This document shows, one piece after another, positions 5,800 to 9,653 of a stretch of DNA of 9,653 nucleotides; the stretch's first letter is position 1; each line of letters starts with the position of its first letter. The DNA comes from 20CM-4-69-16 sp035637455 (GTDB taxonomy: Bacteria; Gemmatimonadota; Gemmatimonadetes; Gemmatimonadales; GWC2-71-9): assembly GCA_035637455.1 (NCBI GenBank), contig DASPXE010000230.1, positions 1 through 9,653 of the forward strand, written 5' to 3'. Under the pieces are notes generated by a model. The model saw only the letters and a program-made list of their open reading frames with translations, ran no database searches and was not told the DNA's origin. The translations under genes and the position numbers were made by a program.

Positions 5800-7185
5800 A
5801 TGCGTTACAGGTATCCGGACGGCCACGTGTTCTACCGAAAGCTGACCCGCGCCTTCCCGCGCATCGTGCGCGGGGAGGGGTGCTGGCTCATCGACGAACA
5901 CGGCAAGCGCTACCTCGACGCGGTGGGTGGCGCGTATGTCGCGAACCTCGGCCACTCGAACGCCGAGATCGCGGACGCCATGGCGCAACAGGCGCGGCAG
6001 TTCGGCTATCTCTCCGCTACCGCCTTCACGCACGCGCCGGTGGAGGAGCTCGCGGCCGAGCTCGCCGCGACCCTCCCCGGCGACCTCGACAAGCTGTATT
6101 TCCTCTCGAGCGGCTCCGAGGCGGTGGAGGCCGCTCTCAAGCTGGCCCGGCAGTACTGGGTGGAGCGCGGCAGGCCCGAGAAGCACAAGATCATCGCGCT
6201 CGCTCCGGCCTATCACGGCAACACGCTGCTCGCGCTCTCCGCGTCGGCGCGCGAAGCCTACAAGACGCCGTTCCGGGAGTGGCTGGTGGACGTGCATCGC
6301 GTCCCCGCGTCCTATCCCTACCGCTGCCCGTGTCGCGGCCGCGACCCCGGATGTCCGGCGTGCAACGGCGGCGCGCTGGAAGCGGCGATCGTCGCGCTCG
6401 GTGCGGACAGCGTGGCGGCGTTCATCGCCGAGCCGGTGGGCGGCTCCTCCACCGGCGCCTCCACTCCCCGCCCCGAGTACTTCCGGCGGGTTCGCGAGAT
6501 CTGCGACCGCTACCAGGTGCTGTTCGTCGCGGACGAGATCCTGTGCGGCGCCGGGCGCACCGGCAGCTGGTGGGCGATCGAGCCGTACGGCGCGGTGCCC
6601 GACATCATGACGCTCGGCAAAGGGATCTCGGGGGGGTACGCGGCGCTCTCCGCCGTGGCGGCACCGGAGCGCATCATCGACGTGATCGCCGACGGCTCCG
6701 GCAACTTCATGCACGCGCAGACGTTTTCCCACCATAGCGTGGCGTGCGCCGCGGGCCTCGCCGCCGTGCGCTATCTCAAGCGCCACCGGCTGGTGGAGCG
6801 GTGTGCCACGCTGGGCGCCGTGCTCGAGCGGCGGCTGGCGGCGCTGCTGGAGCTGCCGCACGTGGGCGACGTGCGCGGGCGCGGCCTGCTCGCCGGGATC
6901 GAGTTCGTCGAGGACAAGGAAACCCGCGCGCCGTTCCCACGCGCGGCGCATTTCGCCGAGACATTCACCGAGGCGGCGCAGCAAGCGGGACTGGTGGTGT
7001 GGCCCAACGTGGGGCACGCCGATGGGACGAATGGCGACCTCGTGATGGTCGCGCCGCCATTCATCGTCACGGAGCAGGAAATCGACGAGATCGTCCGCCG
7101 ATTTGCGGAGGCACTGGACGCTACGCTGAGGAGCTGTCAGCGGTCAGCTATCAGCCGTCAGCGTGCCGGTGCAGTAGACCGCTGA
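5800..7185 (+). CDS. Class III (PLP-dependent) aminotransferase
   Basis: 461 residues, a usual length for omega-amino acid, GABA, ornithine or diamine aminotransferases. Seen: the N-terminal substrate region G-x-WLIDEHGKRYLD (27-40), SGSEA (104-108; phosphate-binding turn), AYHG (137-140; aromatic residue stacking on PLP), AEPVGG (210-215), VADEI (243-247; Asp245 pairs with the pyridine N), and TLGKGISGG (271-279) with Lys274 as the Schiff-base lysine. A four-cysteine stretch, CPCRGRDPGCPACNGG (176-191), lies before the EPV strand and could bind metal. It opens an operon with an aldehyde dehydrogenase, so transamination of a terminal amine to a semialdehyde is the likely role; the substrate is undetermined. 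The last 17 residues or so (SCQRSAISRQRAGAVDR) are encoded by a palindromic repeat, which means the ancestral C-terminus was probably near residue 444. Confidence 0.9.
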   Translation: MRYRYPDGHVFYRKLTRAFPRIVRGEGCWLIDEHGKRYLDAVGGAYVANLGHSNAEIADAMAQQARQFGYLSATAFTHAPVEELAAELAATLPGDLDKLYFLSSGSEAVEAALKLARQYWVERGRPEKHKIIALAPAYHGNTLLALSASAREAYKTPFREWLVDVHRVPASYPYRCPCRGRDPGCPACNGGALEAAIVALGADSVAAFIAEPVGGSSTGASTPRPEYFRRVREICDRYQVLFVADEILCGAGRTGSWWAIEPYGAVPDIMTLGKGISGGYAALSAVAAPERIIDVIADGSGNFMHAQTFSHHSVACAAGLAAVRYLKRHRLVERCATLGAVLERRLAALLELPHVGDVRGRGLLAGIEFVEDKETRAPFPRAAHFAETFTEAAQQAGLVVWPNVGHADGTNGDLVMVAPPFIVTEQEIDEIVRRFAEALDATLRSCQRSAISRQRAGAVDR

Positions 7186-7212
7186 TAGCTGATGGCTGAT
7201 GGCTGACAGCTC
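7131..7212. repeat. Imperfect palindrome built of heptamer units (AGCTGAT-like)
   Basis: The left arm 7131-7163 pairs with the right arm 7180-7212 across a 16-base loop; about 27 of 32 positions match, and the outer 11 (GAGCTGTCAGC) match perfectly. Each arm is a run of 7-base units (variants of AGCTGAT/AGCTGAC). It covers the end and stop codon of the aminotransferase and ends just before the Shine-Dalgarno of the aldehyde dehydrogenase. It could stabilise the transcript or tune expression between the two genes. Similar heptamer repeats are scattered in many environmental bacterial genomes. Confidence 0.8.
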
Positions 7213-7217
7213 AGGAG
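7213..7217 (+). promoter_or_regulatory. Ribosome binding site deciding the aldehyde dehydrogenase start
   Basis: AGGAG, five bases before the ATG at 7223 and immediately after the palindrome. It favours this start over an ATG at 7199 that lies within the repeat. Confidence 0.7.
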
Positions 7218-7222
7218 CGCTC

Positions 7223-8809
7223 ATGACTGCCATCGCACCCGGCCAATCCAAGATCACCTACACGTCCGCGAGCGTCGACTGGGAGCGGTTTCACCGCCAG
7301 TTCGACGAGGCGCTGGCGCGCGCGCGGGGGCAGCTGGGCCGGGACTATCCGCTCTACATCGCCGGGGAGGCGGTGCCGTCGCCCGCGCCGCCGATCGTCG
7401 ACCGCTCGCCCATCGACACGGCTGTCGTGCTCGGCCGCTTTGCCGCCGCGACGCCCGCGCACGTGGACCGCGCGGTCTCGGCTGCGCGGGCGGCGCAGCC
7501 GGCGTGGGCGCACCGCGGCTGGCGGGAACGCGTCGCGATCATGCGGCGCGCGGCCGGCCTGGTGCGCGAGCGTAAGTTCGAGCTCGCGGCGATCATGAGC
7601 CTCGAGGTCGGCAAATCCCGCGTCGAAGCGATGGGCGATGCCGAGGAGTCGGCGGATCTGATCGACTACTACTGCCAGCAGGTGGAGGACGCGAACGGGT
7701 TCGTGCGCCAGATGGCGAGGGTCACACCCGTCGAGCATAACACCGACGTGCTGCGGCCGTACGGCGTGTTCGCCTGCATCGCTCCCTTCAACTTCCCGCT
7801 CGCGCTCTCAGCCGGCATGTCATCGGCCGCGCTGGCCGCGGGGAACGCCCTCGTGTACAAGCCGGCGGAGGAGGCGCCGTGGACGGGGGTCAAGCTGTAC
7901 GAGATCTACCGTGACGCCGGGCTTGCGCCGGGCGTGTTCAACTACCTGTCCGGGTACGGGCCCGAGGCGGGTGAGACGCTGTGGCGCCACCCTGGGGTGG
8001 ACGGGGTGGTGTTCACCGGCTCGCAAGCGGTCGGACGGCGGATTCACCAGGGGCTCTCGACCCGCTGGATCAAGCCGTGCCTCCTCGAGATGGGCGGCAA
8101 GAACGCCGTGATCGTCATGGAATCCGCGGACTTGGACGCCGCCGCGGAGGGTGTCGTGCGGTCGGCGTTCGGGCTGCAAAACCAGAAGTGCAGCGCCACC
8201 TCGCGTGTGTACGTGCACGAGCGGGTCGCGCGGCCGTTCCTCGAGCAGCTGGTCGACAGGACGAGGGCGCTCAAAGTGGGGGACCCGACCGAGCGGGATG
8301 TCGTGTTTGGGCCGGTGATAAACGCGGAGGCAGTGGCGAGGTTCGAGCGGGCGGTGGCGCAGGTGTCGCGGGAGAAAGACGGGGCCATCCTGCACGGGGG
8401 CGAACGGCTCAGGGGCGGAATCTTCGAGCGCGGGCATTTCCTCGCGCCCACGATCGCGCGACTGCCGCTTGCTTCCTCGCTCTTCTGCGACGAGCTGTTC
8501 GTTCCTTTCCTCGCGGTGGCGGAGGTTTCCGGGCTCGAGCAAGCGATCGCGGAGACCAACAAGGCGGAGTATGGGCTCACGGCGGGAATCTTCTCGCAGC
8601 GCGCCGAGGAGATCGAGCGTTTCTTCGACGCGATCGAGGCGGGTGTCTGCTACGTGAACAAGCGCACCGGGGCGACCACCGGCGCCTGGCCCGGGGCGCA
8701 GCCGTTCACGGGATGGAAAGGCTCGGGCTCCACGGGGAAGGGCGGCTGCGGCCCGTACTACGTCGCGCAATTCCTGCGGGAGCAGAGCCGCACGGTGATC
8801 GAGGCATGA
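7223..8809 (+). CDS. Aldehyde dehydrogenase, 1-pyrroline-5-carboxylate dehydrogenase (RocA/PruA)-like
   Basis: 528 residues, close to RocA-type L-glutamate-gamma-semialdehyde dehydrogenases. It oxidises an aldehyde to an acid with NAD(P)+. Visible residues: PFNFP (188-192; Asn190), KPAEEAP (213-219; cofactor Lys213), FTGS (264-267; Rossmann), LLEMGGKN (287-294; Glu289), GLQNQKCSA (317-325; nucleophile Cys323), and the C-terminal GWKGSGSTGKGGCGPYYV (497-514), which resembles the RocA ending rather than generic ALDHs. The usual EEIFGP is DELFVPF (423-429). It sits between two class III aminotransferases, overlapping the second by ATGA, so it probably receives a semialdehyde from one of them (glutamate, succinate or aminoadipate semialdehyde are options). 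Class is certain, substrate inferred. Confidence 0.9.
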   Translation: MTAIAPGQSKITYTSASVDWERFHRQFDEALARARGQLGRDYPLYIAGEAVPSPAPPIVDRSPIDTAVVLGRFAAATPAHVDRAVSAARAAQPAWAHRGWRERVAIMRRAAGLVRERKFELAAIMSLEVGKSRVEAMGDAEESADLIDYYCQQVEDANGFVRQMARVTPVEHNTDVLRPYGVFACIAPFNFPLALSAGMSSAALAAGNALVYKPAEEAPWTGVKLYEIYRDAGLAPGVFNYLSGYGPEAGETLWRHPGVDGVVFTGSQAVGRRIHQGLSTRWIKPCLLEMGGKNAVIVMESADLDAAAEGVVRSAFGLQNQKCSATSRVYVHERVARPFLEQLVDRTRALKVGDPTERDVVFGPVINAEAVARFERAVAQVSREKDGAILHGGERLRGGIFERGHFLAPTIARLPLASSLFCDELFVPFLAVAEVSGLEQAIAETNKAEYGLTAGIFSQRAEEIERFFDAIEAGVCYVNKRTGATTGAWPGAQPFTGWKGSGSTGKGGCGPYYVAQFLREQSRTVIEA

Positions 8810-9653
8810 AGGACTACCCGCGCATCGTGGTCGCCCCGCCCGGACCCAAGGCGCGGGAGATCGTGGCGCGGCAGGACCGCTGGGCGTCGACCTCGTACCC
8901 CAAGGAATACCCGTTGGTGATCGCGCGCGGCGAGCGCGCCATGGTCGAGGATGTGGATGGGAACCGCTACCTCGACTTCATGGCCGGGATCGCGGTGGCG
9001 TCGACGGGCTACGGCCACCCGACGGTGGTCCGCGCGATTCAGGAAGCCGCCGGGCGGTTCCTCCACATCTGCGGCAGCGACTTCTACTTCGAGGGCTTCG
9101 CCGCGCTGTGCGAGCGGCTCGCCAAGCTCGCGCCGGGGCCGAGCAAGAAGCGCGTGTTCCTGGCCAACTCCGGGACCGAGGCAGTGGAGGGCGCGATCAA
9201 GCTGGTCCGCCATGCGAAGGGTCGCCCGGCGCTGATCGCGTTCCTGGGCGCGTTCCACGGTCGCACCTACGGCGGGTTGAGCCTCACCGCGAGCAAGGCG
9301 GTGCAGCGCGCCGGGTTCGCGCCGTTTTTGCCCGAGGTGCATCACGTCCCGTACGGCTACCGCTACCGCTGCGACTACTGTCGCGGTGAGCCCGCGTGCA
9401 CGATGCGCTGCGTCACGGTCCTCGAGGACGAGTTGTTCGCGAAGAAGGTCGACCCCCAGAGCGTCGCGGCGATCTTCGTGGAGCCGATTCAGGGGGAGGG
9501 CGGCTACGTCGTCCCGCCGCCCGGCTACCTGAAGGCGCTGCGGGAGCTGTGCGACCGGCACGGCATCCTGCTGGTGTGCGACGAGGTGCAGAGCGGCATT
9601 GGGCGGACCGGAAAGATGTTCGCTTGCGAGTACGAGGGGATCGAGCCCGACGT
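8806..9653 (+). CDS. Class III aminotransferase, GABA/ornithine-type (3' end missing)
   Basis: Partial: 282 residues before the right edge. The ATG at 8806 overlaps the aldehyde dehydrogenase TGA (ATGA), so it is translationally coupled. Seen: VEDVDGNRYLDFMAG (47-61), STGYGHP (66-72), NSGTEA (121-126; PLP phosphate), FHGR (150-153), a long FVEPIQGEGGYVVPP (224-238) and LVCDEVQSGIGRTGK (256-270) with Asp259 facing the PLP ring nitrogen. The Schiff-base lysine lies just beyond the window. Cys189, 192, 198 and 202 (C-x2-C-x5-C-x3-C after YRYR) sit at the same place as the Cys cluster in the first aminotransferase. The EPIQGEGGY signature is that of 4-aminobutyrate, acetylornithine and ornithine aminotransferases. 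With the P5CDH-like partner, an ornithine- or GABA-to-carboxylate route is plausible; this is inference. Confidence 0.9.
   Translation, partial: MKDYPRIVVAPPGPKAREIVARQDRWASTSYPKEYPLVIARGERAMVEDVDGNRYLDFMAGIAVASTGYGHPTVVRAIQEAAGRFLHICGSDFYFEGFAALCERLAKLAPGPSKKRVFLANSGTEAVEGAIKLVRHAKGRPALIAFLGAFHGRTYGGLSLTASKAVQRAGFAPFLPEVHHVPYGYRYRCDYCRGEPACTMRCVTVLEDELFAKKVDPQSVAAIFVEPIQGEGGYVVPPPGYLKALRELCDRHGILLVCDEVQSGIGRTGKMFACEYEGIEPD

Noticed and set aside
5782..7017. Long minus-strand open frame (411 codons) opposite the first aminotransferase
   Set aside because: It is antisense to a gene with complete class III motifs, its product is Arg/His/Gly-rich with no domain, and long antisense frames are expected in GC-rich codon-biased genes. 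The same applies to those at 7820-8770 and 8758-9561.
7199..7222. Upstream ATG for the aldehyde dehydrogenase
   Set aside because: It lies within the heptamer palindrome with no ribosome binding site; the ATG at 7223 has AGGAG at proper spacing.
1..9653. tRNA, rRNA, CRISPR array or riboswitch
   Set aside because: No cloverleaf-like elements, regularly spaced repeats or recognisable riboswitch cores were seen on either strand by eye.

Overview
The window is GC-rich bacterial chromosomal DNA. A secreted protein with a PEP-CTERM sorting signal, a glycosyltransferase, a sugar-nucleotide epimerase and a polysaccharide deacetylase point to a Gram-negative, exopolysaccharide-producing bacterium with an exosortase system. 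The phylum cannot be fixed from the sequence. Gemmatimonadota or a similar soil lineage would fit the GC content, the PEP-CTERM signal and the heptamer-type (AGCTGAT-like) intergenic repeat, but this is a guess.

Layout. (1) Positions 1-1507, minus strand: an extended-SDR NAD-dependent sugar epimerase followed, with a one-base stop/start overlap, by a membrane-anchored family 2 glycosyltransferase that runs off the left edge. (2) Positions 1508-1941: a 434-bp divergent intergenic region with one sigma-54-like -24/-12 candidate facing each way. (3) Positions 1942-4352, plus strand: a PEP-CTERM protein, a small four-helix membrane protein and a polysaccharide deacetylase (NodB fold). (4) Positions 4297-5578: a perfect 106-bp direct repeat, whose first copy includes the last 17 codons and the stop of the deacetylase, brackets a minus-strand SAM-dependent methyltransferase. 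Next to the second copy is a short stretch resembling the C-terminus of IstB (IS21-family ATPase). (5) Positions 5800-9653, plus strand: a tight catabolic operon of class III aminotransferase, P5C-dehydrogenase-like aldehyde dehydrogenase and a second class III aminotransferase cut by the right edge.

How the genes fit together. The left half looks like part of an exopolysaccharide/PEP-CTERM locus: the epimerase supplies a UDP-hexosamine (inferred), the glycosyltransferase polymerises or transfers, the deacetylase trims N-acetyl groups, and the PEP-CTERM protein is an exported matrix protein. No exosortase is inside the window. The right half looks like amino-acid or polyamine-type catabolism: transamination of an omega-amino group to a semialdehyde, then oxidation to the carboxylate. 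The second repeat copy lies between the two functional blocks. The most unusual features are the repeat-flanked methyltransferase cassette, the paired sigma-54-like sites, and a four-cysteine insert at the same place in both aminotransferases.
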